A stretch of 64,000 bases of DNA. It comes from Thuidium tamariscinum (taxonomy: Eukaryota; Streptophyta; Bryopsida; Hypnales; Thuidiaceae). Below the pieces are notes generated by a model. That model saw only the letters and a program-made list of their open reading frames with translations, ran no database searches and was not told where the DNA came from. Positions 1-13,147 of this stretch are shown here, one piece after another. Each line of letters starts with the position of its first letter. Position 1 is the stretch's first letter. The stretch covers positions 8,943,501-9,007,500 of the forward strand of contig OX344749.2 of NCBI GenBank assembly GCA_947034885.2, read 5' to 3'. The position numbers and the translations under genes were made by a program.

Positions 1-1188
1 CACATTTGGTGATTAGATTTTTTGGCATTGAAGCTTTTTCATTGAAATTTTTTGCACTATCAAGTTTAAGGTAAAAATTTGTTATGTTGAAGATTTGAAT
101 TGAGAATTAGGGAAGAAAAAATAAAGGAAAAACACCTAAATCTCATTCATTAAAAAATTATTAGGTAGAAGTAGGTTTGAAATTGAACAAATCCTCAATA
201 AAATTGTTAATAGCTCTAAGATGGAATTGAAACATTATATTTACAAAAGCAAGATTGTTTTTGCAAAAAAATTTAACCAAATCAAACAAATGTTTTTGAA
301 AAAAATTGTGAAAATTGCATTCAAAAATGAATTTTTGAAGTTGTTTTTTCAGGAAGAAGTTTAGATTGTTTGAAATACTAGATTGCCCATAACTTTTTAA
401 TTATTAGTTAATATAAAATGAATCAAAGATTTAAATGTAGACAACAATATATTCTTCAAGAATTTAAAAAAATCAAGCTTTTGTATTTTATTTGTACTAT
501 CCAATAAACTATTTTTTGGACTTAGGGTGGCATAACTTTTTCTACTCGGAATTCATTGAAATAAAAATTATATTTTTAGAAGATAATGTCATATACTATC
601 TTTAAAAAATAAATTCAAAAAATCATGTGAAAATTTGAAGTCACATGAGCTTGCCCAAGATCCCAAGTGTAACCTTAGGAAACTTGTGGGACTTTAGGGG
701 TTAAACTTTTTTCATTTGGACTTTCAATTTAAATCTTCAATATAATTTTTTTTAAATCAAAATATTTAGGGTAAAAATTTTAAGTTAAAAAGGTTCAAAA
801 CCAAATAATCTAATCACAAAATATGCTCTAGAACCTATTTTATTTACTTTGAAGCACAAATATCTTGCAAAATAATAAGAGGGAAAAATAGAATTGATAT
901 ATTTTTAATATATGTGTAATTAATTTTAATGTACTTCTATTGTAGTATTGAACAACAATGATCTATAATTCATTTATTCTTTAAACTTATTACATTAGTA
1001 GGCATTTTAGAACACACTTGGTTTTAAGTGATCCCACTTTATTATTTTTCAAAGAGATGCATATTGCTTTGCATATGATCTTTGATGAAGAACAATCCTC
1101 TTTGAAACCAATATCAAGTTTTCATATCCAAGAGGTTGATTTAGAATTGCACTAGAAAAGGCCACAATGCATCTTTCCTAGAACAATG
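1..1188. other. AT-rich intergenic DNA with one TTAA-type element end
   Basis: No coding region is supported; every frame is broken by frequent stops. The only structure I can name is at 690-704, where TTTAGGGG is followed by TTAA. This matches the right end of the TTAA-flanked elements found repeatedly in the window. Its left partner was not found and may lie outside the window. Confidence 0.5.
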
Positions 1189-1464
1189 TAAGGTAGGTAC
1201 ACCCAAAAGCGCCAGTTTTTCTACTGTGCCTAGTTCCTGTTATTATGTTGTTCAAATTTTTTTACAGTCTTGTTGGTGAGTGAAAGCATGTTCCAACGCA
1301 CCAAAGAACAGTGCATTTGGAGACCGTATGCAAAAGTTATTAACAATCAAAGTGTGTTTCTGAAAGCGCCATCTACAGTCTGGGTACATGACTGATTTTG
1401 AAAATGTATGCACGTTGTACAGAGTGCTTTAAGGTCAGGTGCCATTTTGGGTGTACCTACCTTA
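1189..1464 (+). mobile_element. TA-flanked miniature inverted-repeat element, family A copy 1
   Basis: The 272-bp core (1191-1462) begins AGGTAGGTACACCCAAAA and ends with its exact 18-bp reverse complement. It is bounded by TA on both sides (1189-1190 and 1463-1464). The interior shares long stretches with three other copies, such as CATGTTCCAACGCACCAAAG. TA target duplication with short inverted ends and no coding capacity is typical of Tc1/mariner-derived (Stowaway-like) miniature elements. The superfamily assignment is inferred from the TA only. Confidence 0.85.
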
Positions 1465-3340
1465 GTTTGCTCTACAAGCAACCACTAACAAAAAGGTGCA
1501 TTTTGCTATTTTCAATGTACTAAGAGTATACATTTCAAGAAGTAATCACTTTCAGTGACCACTATGTTTCAATTTCAAAAATTTGTAACTAGTTCCATGA
1601 AGATTACATTCAAAAACATGAAATGACTTGGATCAATTCCATTTTTCTTCCTACAAAAATGATTGAAAATCATTTCAAAGAATTTAGCTTCCCTCCAAAT
1701 TGCAATCAACTCTTAAAAGGAAGCTTGAAGAGCAAATTGCGTAACTCTAAAGTGCTTCAATTGCAAAATATAATGGACTTTGACAAATCACAATTAGTAC
1801 AACTCATGGCATAGTGTAGCATCCTATAGACAACAAAAGAGAATACATCGTTGTAGTAGACAACAATGCTCTTCTTGAGGATGAAGCTTAGGTCATTGAC
1901 ATATTTATGATTGAGCTTGTAGACATCACTCAAGGCATATGAAGGATAGAGTGGTTTGTCCACCTCTATGTCTCCTAGGAAGAACCACTATCTTCTAGAC
2001 ATTCATTAGATAACTCAAACAATGGTAGTAAATGTTGGCTGTGACACGCAATTGTCATCATGTGAATGGGGAGGGTTGTTCATGTGAAAATGTATGCATC
2101 ATTCTCTAAAATGCCCAAGGTGGTCTCATTGGAGGACATTGTCATTAGTACTCATGTTGCAACAAAGTGCACTGTTTATTACCAAGAAAAATGCAATCTA
2201 TTGTTTAATTGTTTGATCATTAGAAAAAAGTTCTTCCTTTATTTGTTAGAGGTTAGGTTCTCCTTTCAGATATAACAAATTGTATATTAGACAATATGTG
2301 CTACCAAATCATAGTTGCAAAGAAGTGAAAATGTTAATGCTAAAAGTAAGGTAGAACCACCTATTCCCAACTAGCACCCCATAGCCAAGCATGTAGATTG
2401 ACATATTTCCAACCAAGGCTAGAATGTTTTTTTTTCTTTCAAAGTTGGCACTAAAAAGTTCATCACATATGTCTGAAGGTAGTGTGCAAGAAAGTAGAAA
2501 GCAATAAGTGGGACAATGTTTTTTTAAATGATTGGAATTAGAAGAATTCAAAGATTGGTTGTGGATCCAACACACTTTTTATCTTTAAAAATTCATAGTA
2601 ATTTCAATTCATGCAATAAAATTACCAAATTTTTTTTATTCCTTACAATTTCTATGATTGCACCTCTAAAAATACTTGCTTTGCCTTGCACTACACCAGA
2701 TCATCTCTTCATTACCTTAAATGCTTGGTTATAGGTGGTTCTATCTTAATGTCTTCATGATCATTTGTACTACCTAAATGATATCTACAAGGACTTCTAA
2801 AAATGTGACATGGACAGCCCTAATATGTCGCTGTAGCATACCAAGTAAACTTTTCCTTGTACATGTCAGATAATTTCCATATTAGTTTGCCACATCAAAT
2901 GCCACATAGTTTGTTTTTTCCAAATTGCTTACCCATCATCTTTCTTTTAATCTCAAGCAAATATTTTACCCTAAACTATAAGAATTTTCTATTACTTACT
3001 CAATTAAAATTGACCAAGAACTTTGATGTGGCTATGAATATTCTCTTGAAAAGTCTCCAAAACATTTTTATGTTTGCAACCATGTCTTTAGAGTACATTG
3101 TTGTTTTTGATAGCACCAAGTTGTGACTAATTTAACATTATTTTCCACAACATCTACTGAAATCATGAAATCACCACTTTTGTCGCCTCCATTCACCATA
3201 CATTTCAATATTTTTCTGGACATAGAATGCCGGCCTTGGACGTGCTGCATTTTGGGTCAGACACCAAAAAAACACAAGTTCCGTCTAATGCAAAAATCAT
3301 AAAACATTGAGTAATAAGCTTCTCATGTCCCTGACCATGA
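1465..3340. other. AT-rich intergenic stretch, no gene seen
   Basis: Short open frames occur on both strands, none longer than 90 codons, and none shows a recognisable domain or convincing splice sites. I found no element ends here. Confidence 0.5.
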
Positions 3341-3347
3341 TGCAGGA

Positions 3348-3804
3348 GAGCACTTCCATTGGGAGATTACTATGAAGCACTGGAAAAATATTTGGGACCA
3401 AGTCCACTGAGACCAGAAAATCATCACTTTCTGTGGATTTCTCATCCAAATTCTAAGCGGGAGGTCTATAGAAGGGACAAAAGGAAACCTCATTTTCCAT
3501 TCCAGGACCAGACGCTATGTAATTGAGAACTCAAAACGCATAATCTGGACTGAAATGATTCAAGTTTTACCGACTTTGGTGACAGTGAGTCCCCTTGAAA
3601 GAAAGACGTGCAGTTGCAGCACTTCAAGTATCAAAAGAACGAATGTATCACTCTGTAGTTAGCCACGACAGTGACAAGTCTACAGGTAATATTCCAATAC
3701 CCACAAATGTCGACCTTCTGCAGCGCAACCTCCAAGCAGGATCAGCGTCGAAGCAGATAAAGAACCAGAAGGAGCTCATTGATGCATACATGATATCTTC
3801 ATGA
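3348..3804 (+). other. Possible plus-strand exons of an unrecognised gene or gene remnant
   Basis: After a good acceptor (gatgcag, ending about 3346) an open frame reads ALPLGDYYEALEKYLGPSPL and stays open to about 3514. Its composition looks coding rather than random. A second open frame from about 3590 to a stop at 3804 reads KERRAVAALQVSKERMYHSV and ends KELIDAYMISS. The two can be joined with a weak gtaatt donor near 3517. A second frame across 3415-3660 is also open, so this may be a decayed gene with frameshifts. I do not recognise the product. Its end overlaps the predicted last exon of the opposite-strand Mg2+ channel gene, so at least one model is probably incomplete. Confidence 0.25.
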
Positions 3805-6800
3805 GCTGGATGTTGTCATCGTTAGATTGCCAAAAATAAAATCGCAAAAAATGGATTAAAAACCCGTCACGAAACAGGCAGTCCATCCACACTACTTACG
3901 ACGGTCTTCGGCCATGTTTAGGCATCTCGTCGTCTCTTCCGTGACGGTCCTTTTTCTTATCTTTTCCCATAAATTCAATACTCTGCACGCATATGAAACG
4001 TATCATGATTCAGGGAGGGAGAATGTATTTGCTTCACCACATGATGATGACTTAGGAGATGGACTACCTGTAGAACATAAGGGGAAGGCATAGTGTGAAT
4101 ATATACCTCAAGGAACCCATTACGGTCAGTGTCGAACATCCGGAACATCATGTCGAGTTCTCTCTGCGGAAAGTAAAAACACACTATCAGAGACTGAAAT
4201 CATCGGTAGAACTCTGAAAGCCAGCTTTAGGAACTTTTAACCCTTTAATTGCCCAAAAGGACAGAAGTGCCGCATCCATATCAATTGGAATTTGAATGAA
4301 TATTTGGGAACAAGAAGATGTACCACTGGAAAGAAGATATCACGTCCTTACATGTTTGAATGATAAAAATATATTTAGAGATTACTATAATTGACGATCA
4401 GATTTCAAAGCGGTTTAACTTTGGGCACTCAAGAACTAACAACGCAACTGAATAACAAATATTCCTTGGCCAGAAGAGTCGGTACAGAGCTTGTTGCTAG
4501 ACCTGGCGCATAAATCTTGCAGTAGGGTGTGACTGCAGAATTTTCTTGAATTCTTTTGCCGTCACCGCCTTGCCTGCAACTGCAGGGAGCGACAAAATCA
4601 GACCAAACATCAGTAAAATGCATTACCAGTCCTTGTATTTACTTCGCCTTAACGATGCCGTCATATATACAATAGGGCCGTAAAAACATCAAAGCAACAA
4701 AAATACGAAGGCCACCGGTTCATAGCCTCCTGAAGAGCAATAGGAAAGCGTATTCAGATCACTGCACACACTATCTTATTGAAAGTTGTACACTCAGTAG
4801 TCCACGAATTTATATGAATGTGGAATTGGAGTCTAACCGTCACGTGCAACAGCTTGAAAGATGTCATCAACATCATCAAGATGCTGCAGGAGCTCACGTA
4901 ATCCAGCCAGTTCCTGCGAGGATGTACTTCAGACATCAGTATCAAAATCACAGTTTTCAACTCCCAAAATAAGAAAGAAACGAGAATGTTTGTGCTTCAC
5001 TAACCCGCGCGCGCCGTCTGTCAATAACTCGGGGCCAAACTCGGACTAAAAATACGAGGAAGGTACCAATGGAAAATGTTAAGCCCATTGAACCAAAAAC
5101 CACCCACCAGAAGGCCGCTGAATTTTCTTCGAATCCACTGTGCCAGATGCACAAAATGTAATGTAAATATTTATAATCGGTAGGGTATTTTCGGCTCTGT
5201 TCTTGCTAATAATTTAGCATTATGTTCGTAGCTTCTAATTTGTCTAAACGTGCATGTCACCCGAGTGTCTTTCATTATGCTGTATGTTGATTCAGTATTT
5301 TAAATCCTTTTAATGCCATTAGAAAAATTAAGAAAATTTCACCGATTTGTCCAATGAGCGAGGGTGCAAAATTAATACAAAATTGTAATTATGTGGAAAA
5401 TGGTACAATACACAAATATTGCAGCCTACTCTAATTAAATGACGTGACTTTGGTAAATTAGTGCCAAATTGATTCGGTATTAGTCAAATAGGTGTAGCTT
5501 GGCTTACTACAATGAGTCTAGCTTCACAAGCTAAGGTATACTTGACTGAAACACTGACCTGGGTAGATTCATGCCGAAGTATCCTGCTACAAGCGCAGCT
5601 CTGGAAATTTCAAAACCCCAGCATCATCGACAAGCACAGAATGAGTATAACTAACAAACTATCAAGCTGCCTTGATTAGGTCGAATGAATGGCCTAAAAT
5701 CTTCAGCTTATCACAATGTTTCATATATGTTGCTTGTAAACATCTACTTAAAAAACAACTTTCTCCTGACATAATCTTGGTTTGAATGATCATTAACATT
5801 TTGATTCACTGGATAGTGTGTATGATCACAATGCCCTGGAAGAGGCAGAGAATTACACTCCCAATGACAGAGTTCCCAAGTTGAAAAGCAAGTCCATTTG
5901 GATGATTCGGTTCCGAGTAGTGTCCAGTCCCAGCTCCCAAATCTGTCACCACCAGCAGAAAAAAATCAAAAGCTGTAGGTGGTTTACTTCTTGACGCAAA
6001 ATTTGATACCCAATACTACTCAAGTATAACTAAGCGTATACTCTTAAAAGCTGTTAAACCTCTTGTGTAGCATCGATGTCTTTCCTGAGCTCCTCCAGGG
6101 CACCGCCAGCATTGTCAATCTATGCAGTTTTCAATAAGATAAAGTCAAAGAGTTAATTTGAATGGAGTACATCCTTAGAAAACCTCCCTTGAATAGACCC
6201 TAACAATATCGCAACAAACAGTATCATACAGGCGGAATCACTCCAGCATGCACTGGAAATGTGACATCAGTAGATTGACATATACAGACTATGTTCGCAT
6301 TACCAGGTGCAATGATCTTCCATGCATAAACTCCATGGTCTTCACAGAGAAGATAGCCGATGTGAAATAAATTTAATGTGTGAAGTGTGAAGTCATACCT
6401 GACGTTGGTAAGTTAGGAGCATGTCAGCTGCCGCTTGGCGCAATGTTGGTCGATTGCAGTCTTCATTCTCACTTGACGAACAACAGATCAAGACATTGTC
6501 AAGACCTTCCATTAAATAACCACGAACCAGGCTGGCACAATTGCAAGGATAATAGGCACTTCTCCAACGAAATTTGAAATGAAGAACGCCCACAATGCAG
6601 AAAGAAAAGACTCGTTCATCAAACACGAGAAAGGTTCTAGATGACTAATCGAGTACATCTGGCTATATGATTCAATGCAATGCACCTTTCTGCATCGGAG
6701 CCTTTGAGAAAGGACCACTGCAACTCTTTCTTATTAAGACATATTGCTGCCAACATCTCGTCGCTGCTTAGTACCTGAAAAAAATCACATGAAATGTCAT

Positions 6801-9794
6801 GTCTCAACGTCCGGATCCAAAATGATTGAACGTGATGAAAATTAAGTGGTGAATCCAAAGTCACTGACCTTCACAAGTACACTTCTAACCATCATTTACA
6901 ACCAAAGCAAGCTATACTTATATTCATCAATGATATCTGAATGCTCAGATACACAAGAAAGATCTCGGGAATATTAAGCAGTCCAGAATGAAAATAGATA
7001 CTGTTCTCAGACTCACCTCTTCCAACGCATCATGTGTGTCCCTCACATCATGCTCAACTTCTGTTAGTGCTCTTTTCAGTGGCAACAAGCGTTGAAGCCT
7101 GACGATCAAAACACAATCGTAACCAATGTGAGTTCCTAACACAATTTCAAGCCACCAAATCGAAGCATTCAAATTAACCACAAAAGTGTCCTATTCGGAC
7201 GTCCTACGGTATTGTTGCACCAGAATAAGCTCTCATAAGTCACGAATAAGCATTTTTTACTGATCAAGGGGTGAAAACTTGGAAGATGTCTAAAGATTGG
7301 CTCTCCACTCATCTCAATTTCACTATGTACCTCCACATCTAACAAGCATGTTAATTGGAAACAAAAATTCGATGGTTGGGATAAGATAGTACCCGCCAAT
7401 ATTGACGTCACCGGTGAGCTCTTCAAGCATACGCTCCACGACTACCTTCAACCTTGCAGAACATCATGTTTAAAGTCAGCCCATGAAAGGCTGCTGTAAA
7501 TTTCTCTTTAGATGTCAGAATTTTTGCTAGATTTTATCAGTGACTAAATTTCATCCTGTCAATGACAAACACTGACCGCCAAATTCCACTATATCTCAGC
7601 CACAGATTCCGGATAATCAGTTTCGAGTCTGCTCCTGACGAATTGAGGATAACTAGATGTCTATACGTCTCAATTAAGAACTAAATTCCGATGATTGTAT
7701 GTGTTCACCATAGCTTTGTAAGCAATTCTTGCTTTCTCCTGAATGTACAACAAAAACAATTCAACCAGTACATGTTGTTCTACTTATTGAGACTTGCAAT
7801 TTGAAGGAACCAGTTCGTGTTCCAATTCAACGAGTGGGACTGCAAATTCCATTTCTATATTTGCGCAGGACCACTGGATTCACCTTTCGGTTTTCTGGTA
7901 AAAGAAAGTGCTTGTGTCGTCAAGCAAACACTCCAACATTCGCAAATGAAAGGGCATCGCATCCAGAACATGGCTAATCGGCGCCCGAGCTTGCTGCGAC
8001 ATATAAACTGCAAACAGTTCCCGAGCCCTGCATTTTTGAAGTAATTCGCAATGTAGCAGGCTAAGGTGAATTCGACGATGGGCTTGAAGTGCAAAAAGTA
8101 AATGTAGGAAAAAACTTGCTATGGAGAGGAAAGGGACACTATCACATAGAAGGGTAGTCAGGAACCTGTCTGCTGCTGCTTCTTGACACTCTGCAATGGA
8201 AGGAGCTGCTCCCACAATATCACGGTCCTTGAATGACCTGCAAGATGATTAGAAAATCCAATTGAGATCCCTTAAATTGTTAGTCAGCTTCACCTAATCC
8301 AAAACTCAACATCCCTTCTAAAAAATAATGAGCTCCGCTGAAATATTTCGCCAGCCCGATTATGAATAAGAAGCTGTTAATCAAATTAGTAGATATGACA
8401 CTAACTTTATCAGTTTGAACCATGATTTTCTTTTACAGCATATGATGCCGCCTAACAATAAAGAAACAGCTGCGCACGGTCATCTACCGTGGGCGTCGAG
8501 ATTCAAACAGTAAGACGTGATCTCTAGTCAACAGAGCTTTGACATTCTCCATCCGCACCATGATCTGAAAAAAACAACTTGAGGTGGTCGTCGTCAGGCC
8601 CTAAAAAGATTCAACATTTAATGAAACAAGAGCTTTGACGAAATATTCCTTGCAAATTATTGAATTTGAAAAAAGGTAACAAGCCAGCAACGTTAAAAGC
8701 CTCTAAAATCAAAACAGAGATCTTCAATTCCCGCCTTGAATTCGCTTCACCTTCTCGTTGTGCACAGTTATGATTGACCTCTGTGATATAAAGGGAGTTG
8801 AAGATGCGAGAATGCTGACTTCTCGAGGGTGTACGCCCTAAACAACCCACCCTCTCATCAGGTCAATATCTTGAGTCACAGGACGAACATTGCCAAAACC
8901 TGTAATCATATTCAATCCACGTAGGCCTCACCCACACAAAGCAAGTAACGTCAATTGGCTGGTTGACCCATTAGCTAGCTGGAAGTTTATTAATTCCTTG
9001 AGAGCACTTGCAAGGTGACTGATGGGGAGTTAGGCTTTAAAGTTACTAAACCGGCTACTTGACTGATGCGGGCAGATTTAGAACTTTATCCCATTGGTTT
9101 ATGCACGATTAGTTTACTTCTCCAATATATGGAAGATCAATTCACTGGCGGATATGAATGTAAACCCATTGCAAGCTGGTTAGCGGGAGTTGGCACCAAT
9201 TTGACACAACTTAGGCAGTGCTGGCATCAGCAACCGATTCCAGTTAGCTTCTTGGCTACTTGGTTGGTAAGGGTGCAGACAAGAGGTAAACCTTCCGAAA
9301 CCCTAATATTGTCCAAAACCCTGAAACCCAAATTTTCACTACACCATTGCAGAAATTAAAAAATTCTTGTGTGGAAGTGCTTTGTAATTAGGTCATATTT
9401 CAAAAACAAAAAAAGGGTTAAAGGTACCCACAAGCTCAACAGCATTGCGCAACACCGTACGCCATGCGCCATCACTGTCAATTTGAACAACACTATACTT
9501 CATCCCTCCATCAACTTTGGTAGAATGGTGGAGTGTGTCCCCGTCTTTGCCTTCTTTTCCACCTTCAGTAGTCAATGTCCGAATTATTGAAACACAACGA
9601 AAATGCCCTAGAAAATCACCTCTTGCTGAACCCTTGCCAACTCTTCCTTCGTCGTAACCCAAGCTCTTGCTAAATGCGTAGTTCCTATACGACGTGAAGC
9701 CACGAAATGCAGCAACACCCCGGTACTCCACAACTGACGACGGATTTGAAAACAAGCGGATCCTTCTGAGGATCTGCAGCTGCAGTCGTGCCAT
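3776..9794 (-). CDS. CorA/MRS2-family mitochondrial Mg2+ channel with C-terminal EF-hand-like tail
   Basis: Predicted to conduct Mg2+ across the mitochondrial inner membrane. Eighteen coding exons chain in phase: 9794-9428, 8899-8847, 8564-8488, 8237-8166, 8027-7884, 7738-7709, 7452-7393, 7098-7017, 6774-6686, 6471-6399, 6119-6060, 5942-5857, 5600-5559, 5137-5005, 4913-4838, 4573-4503, 4163-4107, 3805-3776 (533 residues). The N terminus (MARLQLQILRRIRLFSNPSS) is Arg-rich and acid-free, like a mitochondrial presequence. Family marks are IMVRMENVKALLTRDHVLLF (from residue 141), MPFHLRMLE, LDTTRNRIIQMDLLFNLGTL and the signature GYFGMNLPSGFEENSAAFWW, with GMN at 407-409 between two membrane segments. 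After the second segment comes a tail with a degenerate EF-hand (near ARDGKAVTAKEF) and a clear one (FDTDRNGFLE, 515-524). Weak points: the exon 2 donor is gttgtt (a gtgggt donor breaks the frame), the exon 10 acceptor has alternatives, and the final exon is only nine codons. Confidence 0.85.
4237..4270 (+). repeat. Single TTAA-type element end inside an intron of the Mg2+ channel gene
   Basis: TTAA at 4237-4240 is followed by CCCTTTAATTGCCCAAAAGG, close to the left end of the TTAA-flanked family. It lies within the intron between 4164 and 4502. No matching right end was found in the intron, so it is either a relic or a chance match. Confidence 0.3.
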
Positions 9795-10400
9795 TCTGTA
9801 CGTGCACAGAAAATCAAATCTCAGAAAGTCCTCACGTAAGTAGCAATAAATTAAAATTAATAAACTAAAACTTCAAACGCCAACATAGGCATTCGAAATC
9901 CACATACTAACGCTTAGCAAGGCTCCGGAGCCAATGCCGGTACTCAACCACTAACTTAGAATATAACCTAAATTCAGGAACTACATGTAATTCTGTAAGG
10001 AATTGTAATACATGGTAGATCACCCTAAGATGCACCACCATTTGTGAATGGCAAAAAATCTAACCACGTCGGGACAAGAAGGATTTCAGTAGAAAGAAAG
10101 CAATCGAATTCATTACCTTATGAGTTCGTGGCTACCAATCCTTGTGGTAGAGGTGGAACCTGACAAGATTCATCCTCGAAAAGCAGTGAGAATGTCGCTA
10201 AGAAGCTTGGTCTTCAAGCTCTCAGTGCGTAAATACTCTGAAATGAGCGTGCAAGGAATCCATCGGCGATGCAAGGGTCTTCAAAGTCAGAGTATGATTG
10301 TCATCACTTCCCTTCGAGCTCAGGTTTGGGGCAGGGATGTTGTTTTCAAATTTCTCGGGTACCCTACGTGTAGGTTAGTTTCGTAAATAATTAGGGAAAA
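9795..10400 (-). promoter_or_regulatory. 5' leader and promoter side of the Mg2+ channel gene
   Basis: This stretch is richer in GC than the DNA beyond 10.4 kb and lies immediately upstream of the predicted ATG at 9794 on the minus strand, so it probably holds the 5' UTR and core promoter. An 88-codon open frame on the plus strand (10120-10386) has no recognisable features and starts only because the composition changes here. I could not place a TATA box or transcription start with confidence. Confidence 0.35.
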
Positions 10401-13147
10401 TTTGTAACATTGCTAAAATTTTACAACTATTACCAAAATTCTGAAAGAATTTCATTATTGCCAAAATCCAATATCCAAAAATTATCCTTGAGAAAATTTA
10501 GAAAATTTAGAAAAAGGAACACAATTCTGCATAAATGGAAAAAAATCAATCCGAAATTAGGAGTGTTACAAAATTGAAAAGGGCAAAGTGCCAAAAGCCA
10601 AGAAATTCAAATCAAGCTACTAAACTATTCAAATTCTAAAATTAAATTATCTTGGTACCAATGTGCCTAATCTCACCTAAACATATGGTATTAAAGACTT
10701 AAAATAACTGCAACTTGCAATCTTGCTAAAGGTTCTTACATTCATGGATGAAAAGCAATTTTTCATTTGAAGTATATGCATTCATCTAGTGTGGGGATAT
10801 CATCCTAGTTGGGGGACTTTGGTGATTTCATTCATTCAAAAATAGGAAAATATTTGCAAAATATTCTAGGACATTACTTTCTAATTTTCCAATTCAATAT
10901 AAACGATTGTCATAAATAAAATCTTTGGTTTTCGAATTCAAATGTAAGTTTATAAGAACATTTCAAAAAATATGACAATATTTCATTAACTTCTAAAAGC
11001 ATCTTTAGTTCAACTACTCAAATGACTTAGGAATAGTACTATAAGCAAGGTAGTGACAAATATAGTGACCCAATCAATCCATTATTATTTGGCATTTTAA
11101 TTGTGAACTTTGTACTTATAGTGATTCACACAATAGAGTTAATTGTAAATTGTGTGCTATGTAGACCAAGAGTTGGAGTTTGCTAAAATAAAATAAAATA
11201 AAAAAATCCTTGGAGCACCAAAATTGAGGTCTAATGGAGTTTGGTGCCATATTTTCTTTTATACTATTTTCAATTAAACCTTCCCATAACACCTATTCAA
11301 AAACTTGGGACATTCAACTCTACTACATTTGCAAATTTCATTTGAGATATTCAATCCACTTACTTTAGCATAGTTAAAAAAAAAAACTTAATATGGAATC
11401 TTCTAACATTCTTAAAATTTCTCTGACTTTCTTGAAATTACTCCACCATGCTTCAATGCAAGTACTTATTTATCTAATTTGAGGTGTAATGGATTGAATA
11501 GTATTGTAGCAAAAGTTAGAAATGGATGTTGTTGATTGGGATGATGAGCTCAATCCTCTACCCACTTTGTTATTGACTCACAAACCACATTCATTACAAA
11601 CAATGAAACAAATAGAATGTGTTTATCCAAAGTTTTGATTGAGGATGCTCTAAATGCCCAAGGAGAGTCTTTCCTCTAAATCAACTCCAAACTAATAAAA
11701 CCAGCATACAATTATTTAAAAAAACATTTTAATCCTCAAACTATACTCTCAAAAAAATCAAACTTTGTTAACTATGTCAAGTTTGTTTGAAGGAAAAACT
11801 TTTCATACTAACTTCAATCCTATTATCTAGCAATTTATGAAGTCAAAGCTCTTGAAATTTTTCCCCACACATTCCAATTTCTTTTTACTTTACACCATTT
11901 AGATCTCAAATTAAAAATTTCATCATTTTATAAGAAGTCATAAAAAAAGACTGTCTAATGCATTGCCAATGCACTTAACCTCTTTGTAGTACACGTAGAA
12001 TTAGTATAAGCTAAACATTCATTAGAAGAAATTTGGATCCTATATAGGATTGTTTGATTGCATAAACATTTGCAATTACACAAAATAAAATTTAATTAAA
12101 AATTAATCACAAGAAATTTGCCCGAGGAAATTTTGATGGACTAGAACTTAGGCTTTTATTCTAAGATGTTGAAATTCCAAATTGGTAGAATAAAGTTTGG
12201 TTGTAGTCAAGTTAGAATGCATTGTGTATTATAATGGGGACATTTTGGAGGTGTCCAATGGCAATGGAGTTAAGCTATATTAATTGGACTATGAGGTAAA
12301 ATGAGGTTGGAGTCCCAACTTGGTGTTAGTTTTGGTACCTATTGTGAAGTTTGGAGTTTGAAGTGGCAAAGATGGTGAATGCCAATTGGAAAGTGAAGTG
12401 GTATCCGGTGGGTATTTAATTGTCTTCTAAATCCATTCTTGTTACCCGCTTAGAGAGAAGCTTAGTACAAATCCTGGCGAAGGTTGGTTGTGTATTTTCT
12501 TTATTTTTTGGATGATGAAATGTGTGTGTGAGTGATGGTGATTGAAGTTGAGTATATAAAAGTCAAAGATTGTAGTTTTTGTTGATGAGATGGAAATCTT
12601 GTGATTACAAGTTAGTGTTAGTGATGAGAAAAATGAAGCATGAACTTAGTCAAAATACTATTTGGTTGTAAAGAGAGTTAGAACTAAATTTGTGTCAAGT
12701 TGGTTTTAAGAAAATGTTTAATAGTGATATCTTTACCAATTCAGTTAATATAACATGATTTTGAATTGAGTTGGATGTGCATGTGTATGTGCTCAAAGTT
12801 GACCTATATTATATTTGGAAATGTTAAAAATGAAGTTAATTGGAAATTGTATGCAAGTTGTTTGTGTGAAAATGCTAAGTTGTGCCATGTATTATTGGAA
12901 GTTTTTAAGTTGTGAATGCAATTTAGAAATTGTTGTGGATGTTTGGCTTGATTTAGTGGTTGCTCAAATTGAATTAAGATTTTAATTGGAAAGAGTTGTG
13001 TGTCTTGCAAATGGTGCATTAAATTGTTTAAATCAAGTCATGTGCCTAGTTGGAAGTTTTGTGTCCTTGTAGTCTAAGTGATTGTTAATTTTCCAAATTG
13101 GATTATCTCTTCTATCTTGGAATTGTATTACCTATTTTAAGGATGGA
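10401..13147. other. AT-rich intergenic stretch, no gene seen
   Basis: All frames are short and interrupted, and no open frame looks coding. I saw no element ends of the families described elsewhere. Between about 12.2 and 13.1 kb the plus strand is G/T-rich with many TTG and TGT runs, without a clear repeat unit. Confidence 0.5.

Noticed and set aside
4107..4163. A separate calmodulin-like gene on the minus strand
   Set aside because: The EF-hand segment is one 57-nt exon in phase with the upstream channel exons; there is no independent start or second canonical EF-hand nearby.
8847..8899. Use of the stronger gtgggt donor for channel exon 2
   Set aside because: It ends the exon in a phase that does not join the well-supported IMVRMENVKALL exon; the gttgtt donor four bases downstream keeps the frame, though the point needs cDNA.
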